From Xaviernesmea oryzae (lineage in GTDB: Bacteria; Pseudomonadota; Alphaproteobacteria; Rhizobiales; Rhizobiaceae), in contig NZ_FXAF01000008.1 of NCBI RefSeq assembly GCF_900177415.1, positions 372,001 to 436,000 of the forward strand: a DNA stretch of 64,000 nt, in the 5' to 3' direction. The position numbers and the translations under genes were made by a program. Within the stretch, counting starts at the first letter, position 1; each line of letters starts with the position of its first letter. Positions 1 to 8,229 of the stretch are shown here, one piece after another. The notes below the pieces were generated by a model. The model saw only the letters and a list, made by a program, of their open reading frames with translations. It did not search any database and was not told the origin of the DNA.

Positions 1-806
1 AGTTCCTCGAGCGGCGTCGCGCCGAGGCTGTTTACGAGAATCGAGACACGGCCCCCATGTCCCGCAGGACGCTCCGTGAGCAGGCGCGTGATCATGTCCT
101 CGACGATCTCGTCGGCAGGCTTCATTTTGCTGCGCCAGAGTCCCGGCTCCCCGTGAATGCCCATGCCCATTTCGAATTCGTCTGCTGCGATCTCGAAGGT
201 CGGTTTCGCGGCACCCGGCACCTGGCAGGGAGAAAGCGCCAGGCCGATCGTCCTGGTTGCCGCGACGGCTTGCCGTGCTGTCTGCGTCACGGCAGCCAGA
301 TCGGCTCCCTCTTCGGCGCGCGCACCGGCGATCTTGTAGGCATAGATGATGCCCGCGACGCCGCGGCGTTTCGCGCTTTCCTCCGGAGAGGCGCTGGCAA
401 TGTCATCCGTGCCGAGCACGGTGGTCGTCTCGATCTCGCCTTCGAGGAACTCACCGGCCATGTCGAAATTCATACGGTCGCCGCCGTAGTTGCCGTAGAG
501 CCGGAGCACACCGGCTCCGCCATCGGCAAGCTTGATCGCCTCGATGCAACTGTCGATGTTCGGCCCCTCGAAGACGTTGCCGATCGAGCAAGTGTCGATC
601 ATGCCGCGACCAACATAGCCGGTAAAAAGCGGCAGGTGACCTGAACCACCGCCGGACACGATGCCGACCTTGCCCTTGCGCACTCCCTCCGAGCGGCAGA
701 CGACCCGCTTGGCCGAGCCGCCGAGTTTCAGGCGCGGATGCGCGAGCACAAGGCCTTCCAGCACTTCATCGACATAACCGGAAGCCGCATTCATCAGTTT
801 TTTCAC
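1..806 (-). CDS. dhaK: dihydroxyacetone kinase, DhaK-type subunit (3'-truncated by window edge)
   Basis: The minus-strand frame opens with GTG at 806-804, preceded by AAGGAGA, and runs off the left edge, giving about 268 residues. It reads as a DhaK domain. The phosphate-binding glycine loop (GIVSGGGSGHLP) is near residue 45, and GMGIHGEPG near residue 215 carries the histidine that forms the covalent hemiaminal with dihydroxyacetone in this family. The enzyme would phosphorylate a short ketose such as dihydroxyacetone or erythrulose. Whether a DhaL (ATP) domain follows is hidden by the window edge. The gene is last in the liv-type operon, 36 bp after the FAD oxidase, and has its own copy of the operator found upstream of livH. 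The family call is solid. The natural substrate is not shown. Confidence 0.87.
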   Translation of the reverse strand, partial: MKKLMNAASGYVDEVLEGLVLAHPRLKLGGSAKRVVCRSEGVRKGKVGIVSGGGSGHLPLFTGYVGRGMIDTCSIGNVFEGPNIDSCIEAIKLADGGAGVLRLYGNYGGDRMNFDMAGEFLEGEIETTTVLGTDDIASASPEESAKRRGVAGIIYAYKIAGARAEEGADLAAVTQTARQAVAATRTIGLALSPCQVPGAAKPTFEIAADEFEMGMGIHGEPGLWRSKMKPADEIVEDMITRLLTERPAGHGGRVSILVNSLGATPLEE

Positions 807-814
807 GATCTCTC

Positions 815-838
815 CTTTCCCGTATTTCGGGATATAAT
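815..838. promoter_or_regulatory. operator-like motif before dhaK (copy D)
   Basis: TCCCGTATTTCGGGATA sits in the 36-bp gap before the dhaK start. CCCG and CGGG form an inverted repeat around TATTT. Near-identical blocks occur at 7049-7064, 7071-7086 and 7171-7190 before livH, at the other end of the same operon. A binding site for one operon-specific regulator (IclR- or GntR-like) is inferred, and no such regulator gene lies in the window. Confidence 0.5.
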
Positions 839-842
839 TCCA

Positions 843-2225
843 TCAATTTTCAGGAAGCATCTTACCCGGGTTCATGATGTTCATGGGATCGAGCGCCTGT
901 TTGATGGCGCGCATCACATCAAGCGCCGCACCGTGCTCGGCCGCCATATACTGCCTCTTGTGCAGACCTATCCCATGCTCGCCGGAACATGTGCCACCAT
1001 AGCGAATCGCCCTTTCCGCAACACGCGCGGCAAGAGCGTCCGCCCTCACCGTCTCGTCCGCGTCATTCGGATCGTGCATGATGCCAAGATGGAAATTGCC
1101 GTCTCCGACATGGCCGACCAGGGGGGCGATCAAGCCGCTTTCGCGGACATCCTCCTTGGTCTCGGTGATGCAGGCCGCGAATTCGGAGAGAGGCACGCAG
1201 GCGTCGGTGCCCATGTTGTCCTTGCCGGGTGCCAGCCATTTGCTGGCGTGATAGCAATTGTGCCGCGCTTTCCACAGCAGCGTCCGATCTTCCGGTCGCT
1301 CGGCATGGCGGAAGCGGCTGCCGTTGAAGGCGAGCGCCAGCTCCTCCATCGCTTGAGCGTCCTCCCGCACGCCGGAAGGGCTGCCGTGGAACTCGAAGAA
1401 CAGGGTCGGCTTCTCGTCGAAGCCTTCCAGTTTCGAATAACCGATGCAGGCGCGGATCTGGACTTCGTCCAGCAGTTCGATCCTTGCTATCCGCAGGCCG
1501 GATTGCAGCGCCGTCGTCACAGTGCCGACCGCATCCTCGAACCGGTCGAACTGGCAGGTCGCAACCATCACCGCTTCCGGCAGCCCCTGCAGACGCACTT
1601 GGATTTCGGTAATTACCCCGAGCGTGCCTTCACTGCCGACGTAAAGCCGGGTCAGGTCGAGACCGGCGGATGACTTGCGGGCCCGGCCGCCGGTCCTGAT
1701 GACCTCCCCGGCAGGGGTAACGACCGTCAGACCCAGCACGTTTTCACGCATTGTCCCGTAGCGCACCGCGTTGGTACCGGATGCCCGTGTCGCCGCCATG
1801 CCGCCGATCGTCGCGTCGGCGCCTGGATCGACGCTGAAGAAAAGGCCTTCGGCACGAAGGTCCGCATTGAGCTGTTCGCGAGTGACGCCAGCCTCCACCC
1901 GGCAATCCAGCGCCTCGGCGGAGACCTGCAAAATCCGGTTCATTCGCGTGAGGTCGAGACTCACCCCGCCGCGAACCGCTGCGACATGCCCCTCCAGCGA
2001 CGAACCGGTACCAAAAGGCACGACCGGCACGCGCTCAGCATGGCAGAGTTTCAGCAGTGCCGCGACCTCTTCCACGCTTTCGGCGAAGACTACCGCATCT
2101 GGCATGCCTCTGAACATATAGCCTTCGCCATGGCTGTGTTGCTCACGTAGCGCGGTCGAGAAAGAAGCCCGTTCGCCAAAAAGGGCCAGAAGTGTGTCTT
2201 TGAATGTCTCGTTCACGGAGCTCAC
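843..2225 (-). CDS. FAD-linked oxidase, GlcD / D-lactate dehydrogenase family
   Basis: This 460-residue protein has the layout of flavin-dependent 2-hydroxyacid dehydrogenases. A PCMH-type FAD-binding domain covers about residues 35-215, with PFGTGSSLEG and DPGADATIGGMAATRASGT contacting FAD. A C-terminal FAD-oxidase domain carries GHVGDGNFH and the terminal SGEHGIG motif. It would oxidise a D-2-hydroxy acid (D-lactate, glycolate or a sugar acid) and pass electrons to the respiratory chain. The GTG at 2225 overlaps AGGTGAG, so the GTG at 2216 is an alternative start. It lies between livF and dhaK in one operon, which suggests that the imported compound is a hydroxy acid or polyol. The substrate cannot be read from the sequence. 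Confidence 0.85.
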   Translation of the reverse strand: MSSVNETFKDTLLALFGERASFSTALREQHSHGEGYMFRGMPDAVVFAESVEEVAALLKLCHAERVPVVPFGTGSSLEGHVAAVRGGVSLDLTRMNRILQVSAEALDCRVEAGVTREQLNADLRAEGLFFSVDPGADATIGGMAATRASGTNAVRYGTMRENVLGLTVVTPAGEVIRTGGRARKSSAGLDLTRLYVGSEGTLGVITEIQVRLQGLPEAVMVATCQFDRFEDAVGTVTTALQSGLRIARIELLDEVQIRACIGYSKLEGFDEKPTLFFEFHGSPSGVREDAQAMEELALAFNGSRFRHAERPEDRTLLWKARHNCYHASKWLAPGKDNMGTDACVPLSEFAACITETKEDVRESGLIAPLVGHVGDGNFHLGIMHDPNDADETVRADALAARVAERAIRYGGTCSGEHGIGLHKRQYMAAEHGAALDVMRAIKQALDPMNIMNPGKMLPEN

Positions 2226-2237
2226 CTGTTGCCGTGG

Positions 2238-2990
2238 TCATGCGCCGAGATAGGTCTGGCGCACGTAATCGTTTTCGATCAGGTCATCTGCCTCGCCGGA
2301 AAGTGCGACCCGGCCGTTCTCAAGCACATAGCCGTGGTCGGCAACCGAGAGCGCCGCATAGGCGTTCTGCTCGACGATCAGGACCGTCCGCCCGGTATCT
2401 GCGATGCGGCGGATATCCTCGAACATTTCCGTCGTCAGCTTCGGGGACAGGCCCATCGAAGGCTCGTCCAGAAGCAGCACGCGAGGCTGCGCCATTAGGC
2501 CGCGTCCGATCGCCAGCATCTGCTGTTCGCCGCCGGACAGCACGCCGCCCAGCGAATTTGCCTTTTTCGCCAGAACCGGAAACAGATCGAGCACTTCCTC
2601 CATCACCTGGCGTGTTCCCGCCTTGTCATGCCGGCGCACATAGGAACCGACCTCGAGGTTTTCCCTCACCGTCATCGTCGCGAAGATCCGCCGGCGCTGC
2701 GGCACGCAGGTGATGCCCTTCTTCACGATCGCCTGCACGCTGTCGCCGGCGATCGACCGTCCATCCAGTGTGACGCTGCCCGACGCGGGCTTGACCCGGC
2801 CGATGATGACGTTGAGCGTCGTTGACTTGCCGGCGCCATTGGCGCCGATCACGGCGACGACCTGACGCTCCTTCACTTCCAGCGACAGATCAAACAGAAT
2901 CTGCGCCTTGCCGTAATAGGAATCGACGTTGGAGAGCTTGAGCATGACATCGCCGACTTCCGTCGGCGAGTTTTCCGTTACAGCCAGCAT
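2238..2990 (-). CDS. livF: branched-chain-type ABC transporter ATP-binding protein (LivF-like)
   Basis: This is the second ATPase of a HAAT-family importer. Walker A (GANGAGKST), the signature LSGGEQQMLAIGRGL and Walker B (VLLLDEPSMGL) are all intact, and the length of 250 residues is normal. ATG at 2990 was chosen because AAGGAG lies five bases upstream; a GTG at 2996 in the same frame would overlap that ribosome-binding site. The gene starts 10 bp after the binding-protein gene and is followed by the FAD oxidase. Despite the family name, such importers carry many substrates, including amides, hydroxy acids and aromatics. Confidence 0.9.
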   Translation of the reverse strand: MLAVTENSPTEVGDVMLKLSNVDSYYGKAQILFDLSLEVKERQVVAVIGANGAGKSTTLNVIIGRVKPASGSVTLDGRSIAGDSVQAIVKKGITCVPQRRRIFATMTVRENLEVGSYVRRHDKAGTRQVMEEVLDLFPVLAKKANSLGGVLSGGEQQMLAIGRGLMAQPRVLLLDEPSMGLSPKLTTEMFEDIRRIADTGRTVLIVEQNAYAALSVADHGYVLENGRVALSGEADDLIENDYVRQTYLGA

Positions 2991-2999
2991 GACCACTCC

Positions 3000-4127
3000 T
3001 TAGAACTTGACCACCGTCAGCAGGGAAGGTTGACCGTTCTTGATCTCGATGATGTTGGTCTGATGATTGCAGTCGCCGTTGGCTTCGCATTTGTAATGCG
3101 CAAGAACTCCCTGCGTATCGATCTTGCCGAAAGCCTCGCGGATTTTCTTCGCATCGGCGCTGCCGGCTATCTTGATCGCCTGCACGGCGAGCTTGACGCT
3201 GTCATAATAGGTCGCAGCATAAAGTTCTGGCAGTTCGCCGTATTTCTTCTGGAATTTCTCGACGAAGGCCTTCACGTTCGGGTCCGGGTTGGCCGGCAGG
3301 AAATCGGTGGCGCTGATGACGCCTTCACCTGTCGGACCGGCAAGATTGATGAAGGCCGGCTGGCTAAGCGACGTGCTGCCTGCAAACTTGAACGGCAGTC
3401 CGAACTGGCGGGCCTGGCGAACGATCAGGGCGGACTCGTTGTCATGCGTCCACATGATGACCAGTTCGGCACCAGCCGACTGCAGACGTGAGAGCTGGGC
3501 CGAGAAGTCGGTATCGCCGGCATTGTGGCTCTCGTTGGCGACAGGCGTGATTCCCTTGTCCTTCAAGGCGGCCACGACACGTTCCGCACCCCCCTTGCCG
3601 AAATCGTCATGGATAGAGATGACGCCGATCTTGGTGGTCTTGAGATGTTCGAGGGCGTAGGAAACGAGGGCTTGGGCCTGCAGATTGTCGTTGCCCCGAA
3701 TGCGGACGACGTAGTCGCATCCCTGTTGCGTAACAGGTACGCCGCTCGCGCCGGTGATCGAGACCATCGAGCCGTCGCAGTAGTTCTTCATCGTCGCGAG
3801 CTGCGCGACGGAGAAATGCGGTCCGACGACAACTGGCACCTTGCTGACTTCCTTGAGCTTGCTCATCGCGTTGATCGCGGCGTTCGGATTGTCCGCCTGG
3901 TCGTCTTCGAAGGTCACTACGAGCTTCTGGCCGAGTACACCGCCTTCGGCGTTGATCTCCTCGACCGCCATGTCAACGCCCTGTTTGAAATACTTTCCGA
4001 GCAGCGCGCGAGGGCCGGTCATCGGAGCTGCCGCGCCGATGGTCAGGTCGGCAGCGTTGGCAAACGTCGCCATGCCGCCAAGGGCCACCAATCCGGCCAG
4101 AAGTACCGGTGCGAAATTCTTCCTCAT
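3000..4127 (-). CDS. branched-chain-type ABC transporter substrate-binding protein
   Basis: A 375-residue periplasmic protein with a Sec signal peptide (residues 1-25, ending FANAAD) and the Peripla_BP_6 (LivJ/LivK-like) fold. LTIGAAAPMTGPRALLGKYF is the usual N-terminal lobe opening, followed by a long receptor-family domain. It delivers solute to LivH and LivM. It lies between the livM-livG fusion and livF, an order common in Rhizobiales HAAT systems. The ligand is unknown. The co-operonic FAD oxidase and DhaK argue for a small hydroxylated carbon compound rather than a branched-chain amino acid, which is inference. Confidence 0.88.
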   Translation of the reverse strand: MRKNFAPVLLAGLVALGGMATFANAADLTIGAAAPMTGPRALLGKYFKQGVDMAVEEINAEGGVLGQKLVVTFEDDQADNPNAAINAMSKLKEVSKVPVVVGPHFSVAQLATMKNYCDGSMVSITGASGVPVTQQGCDYVVRIRGNDNLQAQALVSYALEHLKTTKIGVISIHDDFGKGGAERVVAALKDKGITPVANESHNAGDTDFSAQLSRLQSAGAELVIMWTHDNESALIVRQARQFGLPFKFAGSTSLSQPAFINLAGPTGEGVISATDFLPANPDPNVKAFVEKFQKKYGELPELYAATYYDSVKLAVQAIKIAGSADAKKIREAFGKIDTQGVLAHYKCEANGDCNHQTNIIEIKNGQPSLLTVVKF

Positions 4128-4174
4128 GCGTGTCTTCTCCTCTCATTGCGCCTGGAACCGTTTCTTATCGGGCC

Positions 4175-6073
4175 TCAGGTCGCACTCTCCACGATCTTAG
4201 GCCTGCGCTTGCGCACGACCTTTCCTCCCAGATAGGCGTCGATCACCATCGGATCGCGCGCCACGCTTTGGGCAGAGCCCTCGGCGATCTTGTCTCCCAG
4301 GTTCAGCACCACGATACGGTCGCACATGCTGACGACGAGCTTGACGCGGTGCTCCACCACGAGGATCGTCATCCCCTGGTACCTGAGCTGTTTCAGTATC
4401 TCTGCCAGCTCCATGATCAGGCCGCCGCGCAGGCCGGCGCCCGGTTCGTCGAGCAGCAGCAGCTTCGGTTTGTTGACGACCGAGCGTGCCAGTTCCACAA
4501 GGCGACTCTGGCCGAAGGACAGGTCGCTGGCCCGCCTCGTCGCCAGATGGCGGATTCCCATGAGGTTGAGCGCCTTCAGCGCCTCGTCGCGTGCCAGTTC
4601 CTCGTCGGCGCGCGCCTTGGCTGTCCCGATGGCGCCGGACACGATATGTGCCCGCCGTGTCGCAGGATGGCAGATCATCACGTTTTCCAGCACCGTCATC
4701 GAATTCCAGACGCGGACGTTCTGGAAGATTCGCGCAACACCCGCAGCATGCACATCCCAGGCTGGCAGGCCCGAGATCAACTGGCCATCGAGTGATATGC
4801 GCCCGGACGAGACCCCCGCGATGCCGGAGCACGCATTGATCATCGTCGACTTGCCGGAGCCATTGGGACCGATCAACCCGAGGATTTCGCCGCGACTGAC
4901 GGTGAAGGACACGTCCTTGAGAGCAACCAGCCCACCAAAGCTTTTCGAAACGTTCTCGACCACCAGCAGCGGCTCTGCGACCGGGCGAACCTGACCCGCC
5001 TCGGATTGCTCCCGCTCGGCCTGCAGCCTTGCGGCGACCGCAAGCGCTCGCTGTTCTTCCTCTTCGACGCTCACCTCGTTGGAAACGTCCTCGGCCTTCA
5101 CTTCGCCGATCGTATTGCCTTCCTCGCCGGGAAGCCACGGCGCCAGCAGCCAGTCGGCAACTATGCCGAGCCCCTTCGGCACCGTCAGCAGGATGATAAC
5201 CACGCCGAGACCGAAGATCGCCATATAATAGGTCTGCAGATCACGCAGCGCTTCCGGAAGACCGACCACCACGAGGGCACCAAGGAAAGTCCCGCCGATC
5301 GATCCCATGCCACCGATGACCACCATCAGCAGCATCTTGATACTTTCGAAGATCAGGAAGTTGTTGGGCGAAATGAAGCCGAAGGTCAGCACGAAGACCG
5401 CGCCTGCCAAGGCACCGTAGATGCTGCACAGCGAGAAGGACATCACCCGCACCATGCGCGAATTGACGCCCATGGATTCCGCGGCCAGATCATCATCGCG
5501 GATCGAGCGCATCTGGCGGCCGAACGCGGTCCGGTAGATGCGCAGCGCCACGGCATAAGCCAGCACGGTCAGCAGGAAAAGCGGAACGTAAAGCTGCTGC
5601 GAAAGCCCTCCGCCCATGACCGGAAAGCTGAGCGTCGGAATGTCGCGCAGCCCGAACGGTCCACCGGTCAGCCAGGATTCGTTCAGCACGACCAGACGGA
5701 AGATTTCGTTGAGGCCGAGCGTGGTGATGGCAAGGTAATGCCCCTTGATGCGGGTGCTGACGAGACCGAGGGCGGCTCCAAGGAATCCGGTTCCGACAAC
5801 GGCGACCGGCAATGCAATCCACCAGGGCAAGGCGAGCCCGGTCATGATGAGGCCGGCCGTGTATGCACCGAAGCCCATGAAGGCAGCCTGCCCGAGCACC
5901 ACCATGCCGGTGATGCCGGTCGCGATCGTCACGCCGAGCGCGGCGATGGAGTAAATGAAGGCAAGATTGAGAACCTGCAATGCATAACCGTTCACACCGA
6001 CGAAGGGAGGCAGCAGCAAGCCCAGCAGGATGACGGCCAGGATGGCCTTGCGCGTGCGCATGGATACGTTCAT
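4175..6073 (-). CDS. livM: fused LivM permease-LivG ATPase of branched-chain-type ABC transporter
   Basis: A single 632-residue chain. Residues 1-310 are a LivM-like permease with multiple membrane segments and the EAA-like stretch around 185-215. Residues 315-365 form an acidic, glutamate-rich linker. Residues 370-632 are a complete LivG ATPase with Walker A GPNGSGKST at 402-410, signature LSFGQ at 518-522 and Walker B with DEPGAG near 542-547. LivM and LivG are usually separate proteins, though fused forms are known in this family. The frame is continuous with no internal stop, so the fusion is not an artefact of two overlapping genes. It starts 13 bp after livH. Confidence 0.9.
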   Translation of the reverse strand: MNVSMRTRKAILAVILLGLLLPPFVGVNGYALQVLNLAFIYSIAALGVTIATGITGMVVLGQAAFMGFGAYTAGLIMTGLALPWWIALPVAVVGTGFLGAALGLVSTRIKGHYLAITTLGLNEIFRLVVLNESWLTGGPFGLRDIPTLSFPVMGGGLSQQLYVPLFLLTVLAYAVALRIYRTAFGRQMRSIRDDDLAAESMGVNSRMVRVMSFSLCSIYGALAGAVFVLTFGFISPNNFLIFESIKMLLMVVIGGMGSIGGTFLGALVVVGLPEALRDLQTYYMAIFGLGVVIILLTVPKGLGIVADWLLAPWLPGEEGNTIGEVKAEDVSNEVSVEEEEQRALAVAARLQAEREQSEAGQVRPVAEPLLVVENVSKSFGGLVALKDVSFTVSRGEILGLIGPNGSGKSTMINACSGIAGVSSGRISLDGQLISGLPAWDVHAAGVARIFQNVRVWNSMTVLENVMICHPATRRAHIVSGAIGTAKARADEELARDEALKALNLMGIRHLATRRASDLSFGQSRLVELARSVVNKPKLLLLDEPGAGLRGGLIMELAEILKQLRYQGMTILVVEHRVKLVVSMCDRIVVLNLGDKIAEGSAQSVARDPMVIDAYLGGKVVRKRRPKIVESAT

Positions 6074-6086
6074 CGCAATCTCCTCC

Positions 6087-6959
6087 TCAGGCGCGGTCGG
6101 CGTTTGCTTCGGGGATCAGGCCTTCCGGACGGATCAGCAGGAAGACGAGAAGGACGATGAAGGCGATGGCATCCTTATAGGTCGACGAGATCAGGAACGC
6201 GGCAACGTTCTCGCCCAGTCCGAGGATCAGTCCGCCGATGATGGCGCCGGGAATACTGCCGAAGCCGCCGATGATCATCGCGACGAAGCTCTTCAGGCCG
6301 ACCAGTGTCCCAAGTTCGGTCGTGACGAAAAACATCGGAGCAAGGAGAATGCCGCCAAGCGCCGAAAGAACGCTGGCATAGGCGAAGGTCCCCGCCAGCA
6401 CCCAGTTGACGGAGATGCCCATCAGCGCCGCTGTTTCACGGTCCTGCGCGACGGCACGCATAACCTTGCCGATCATCGTGTAGCGCAGTACCAGATACTG
6501 AAGCGCCATGATGACGAAGACGACGGCGAAGATCAGAATCTGCTGCTTGGAAATGCTCACCGAACCGAAATTCAGCGAGTCGAAGCCGAACGGTCCGGGA
6601 TAGAGCAACGGTTCCGGCCCGTAGATGATGCGGGCGGTTTCCTTGAGAAACAGGCCAAACCCGACCGTGGCGATGATGGCGACGATCGTGCGCTGCTTTT
6701 GAAGGCGCGAGAACACGATGCGCGAAAACGCGGCCCCGAGGCCCGCCATGGCGACCATGGCCAGCGGTGCCGCGACATAGAAAGGAAGATCCATCCGGGT
6801 GACGAAGGTGGCGACAAAGATGAAAGCGCCGAAGGTAAGAAATTCACCCGCTGCGAAATTCACGATGTTCATCGTCTTCCAGACGAAGGCGTAGCCCAGT
6901 GCTACAAGCGCGTAAATGGCGCCCATAGCCAGCCCGCTCACAACGACCTGCCCTAACAT
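6087..6959 (-). CDS. livH: branched-chain-type ABC transporter permease (LivH-like)
   Basis: A 290-residue inner-membrane protein with about eight hydrophobic segments. It has the conserved N-terminus MLGQVVVSGLAMGAIYALVA and the loop AVAQDRETAALMGI that docks on the ATPase. It is the first gene of the liv-FAD oxidase-dhaK operon and pairs with the LivM half of the downstream fusion to form the channel. The upstream region carries three copies of an operator-like motif. Length and topology are normal for LivH. Confidence 0.9.
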   Translation of the reverse strand: MLGQVVVSGLAMGAIYALVALGYAFVWKTMNIVNFAAGEFLTFGAFIFVATFVTRMDLPFYVAAPLAMVAMAGLGAAFSRIVFSRLQKQRTIVAIIATVGFGLFLKETARIIYGPEPLLYPGPFGFDSLNFGSVSISKQQILIFAVVFVIMALQYLVLRYTMIGKVMRAVAQDRETAALMGISVNWVLAGTFAYASVLSALGGILLAPMFFVTTELGTLVGLKSFVAMIIGGFGSIPGAIIGGLILGLGENVAAFLISSTYKDAIAFIVLLVFLLIRPEGLIPEANADRA

Positions 6960-7323
6960 GCGATCTCCTCTCCATGATGCTGCGGCTTCCGCGAAGCACT
7001 GCTGGCGCCATAAGGTGAGGCACCGCCGCCATGCAACTGCACTTCAATCCCGGTATTCGGAATTTAATCTCCCATATTTGGAATTCATAGAGATGCCCGT
7101 CGCCCCTGTCAACAAACATGGCCACGAGAAAGCGCCGCATTTCTTGCCACATTGATATTATCTGGCACACTATCCCGTATTTCGGAATAGTTCTTCGCCA
7201 TTGTCATGACGATGTGATATGCCCGCGGTACAGCAAGCGCAGCCGATATCGACAATATTTAGTTCCGCGAAGAGTCAACCGCTAAGCAAGGATCTGCCAC
7301 TGTACATTGCTCCTTAGAGATCT
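6960..7323 (-). promoter_or_regulatory. livH promoter region with three operator-like repeats
   Basis: This gap between livH and the IS end is lower in GC than its surroundings. It contains CCCGGTATTCGGAATT (7049-7064), CCCATATTTGGAATTC (7071-7086) and TATCCCGTATTTCGGAATAG (7171-7190). All match a shared core of CCC-(g)TATTt-CGGaAT, and the same core lies before dhaK. The two proximal copies are about 20 bp apart, roughly two helical turns. The operon's start and its regulator's binding sites are inferred to lie here. No open reading frame of merit was seen. Confidence 0.5.
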
Positions 7324-8197
7324 AGGCAGTGTGGACGGATCGGCGCATGAAGAGAGGCGAGGATTCCTTTGACGGGATTTGTCTGCTTCATGGAGAGCCG
7401 ACTGATTTGGAGGTCGGCAATGTCCACGAAGATGACGGAGAAGGATTGGGTGGTGGCGCTGGAGGTGTTCCTGGCCTCGCTGCCGCATCGGGGCAACAAG
7501 GGCCGTGACGACCGGCTGTTTCTGGAAGCGATGCACTATTTCTCGGTCCACAACACCTCTTGCGGGCGCTGCCGGAGCGGTTCGGCAAATGGAACAGCGT
7601 CTGGAAACGCTTCGACAGGTTGAGCAAGGCAGGCATGTTCGAAACCTTCTTCGATCACCTCGCGGCGCTGTCGTCGTCGTCGCATCTGATCCAGATGTTC
7701 GATAGCACCGTCGTGCGCGCCCATGTCTCGGCCGCAGGCGCAAAGGGGGACAGAACGGCCAGGCGCTCGGCCGCTCGCGCGGCGGCTTCTCCACCAAAAT
7801 CCACCTGAAGACCGACTTCGACGGCCATCCGGTCGCCTTCGACCTGACCGGCGGCGAAAAGGCGACGCACCGCACTTCACCGTCCTGCTCGGCCTCGGCC
7901 CCGATGTCGATCCGAGGGCGGTCGTCGCCGACAAGGGCTACGCCAGCAAGGCCAACCGGCAGGCAGCGCGGTCACGCGGCATCATCCCCGGTATTTCGCG
8001 AAAGGCCAACGAAATGGGCAAGCCGGGCTTCTTCGCCAAAGCCATCTACAAAGGGCGCGCACGTATCGAGCAGGCGGTCGGTAAGCTCAAGCGCTTCAAG
8101 CGTGTCGCCCTACCATGCGACAAGACGAAGCGCAACTTCGCGGCCATCGTCGCGCTCGCCGCGGGTTTCACCTTGGTCAAATCCGTCCACACCGCCT
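7324..8197 (+). mobile_element. IS5-family insertion sequence (IS427/IS1031-like), decayed
   Basis: The element is bounded by imperfect inverted repeats. AGGCAGTGTGGACGGAT at 7324-7340 matches the complement of ATCCGTCCACACCGCCT at 8181-8197 with one mismatch. The length of 874 bp fits this group. The left end is preceded by CT, giving CTAG at the border; a CTAG or TA target would fit the group, but the right flank reads GG, so no clean duplication is visible. It sits 28 bp after the stop of the cyclophilin-like gene and separates the liv operon from the hydantoinase operon. Its transposase is broken, so it should be immobile on its own. Confidence 0.85.
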
Positions 8198-8229
8198 GGC
8201 CCGGGATCAGGCACGAAGCTTTCACTTAG
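7420..8229 (+). pseudogene. IS5-family transposase, three frameshifts
   Basis: A transposase can be read only by changing frame. The N-terminal part (MTEKDWVVALEVFLASLPH...) starts in one frame. Near 7555-7562 it moves to the frame reading LRALPERFGKWNSVWKRFD and the DDE-type block MFDSTVVRAHVSAAGAKG. Near 7745 it moves to a third frame (GQNGQALGRSRGGFSTKIH), and near 7858 a single missing G returns it to the first frame for GDAPHFTVLL and VVADKGYASKANRQAARSRG. The last coding part runs through the right inverted repeat because the expected terminal TAG now reads TGG. Three independent indels indicate an old, inactive copy, or consensus errors in the assembly. Confidence 0.85.
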
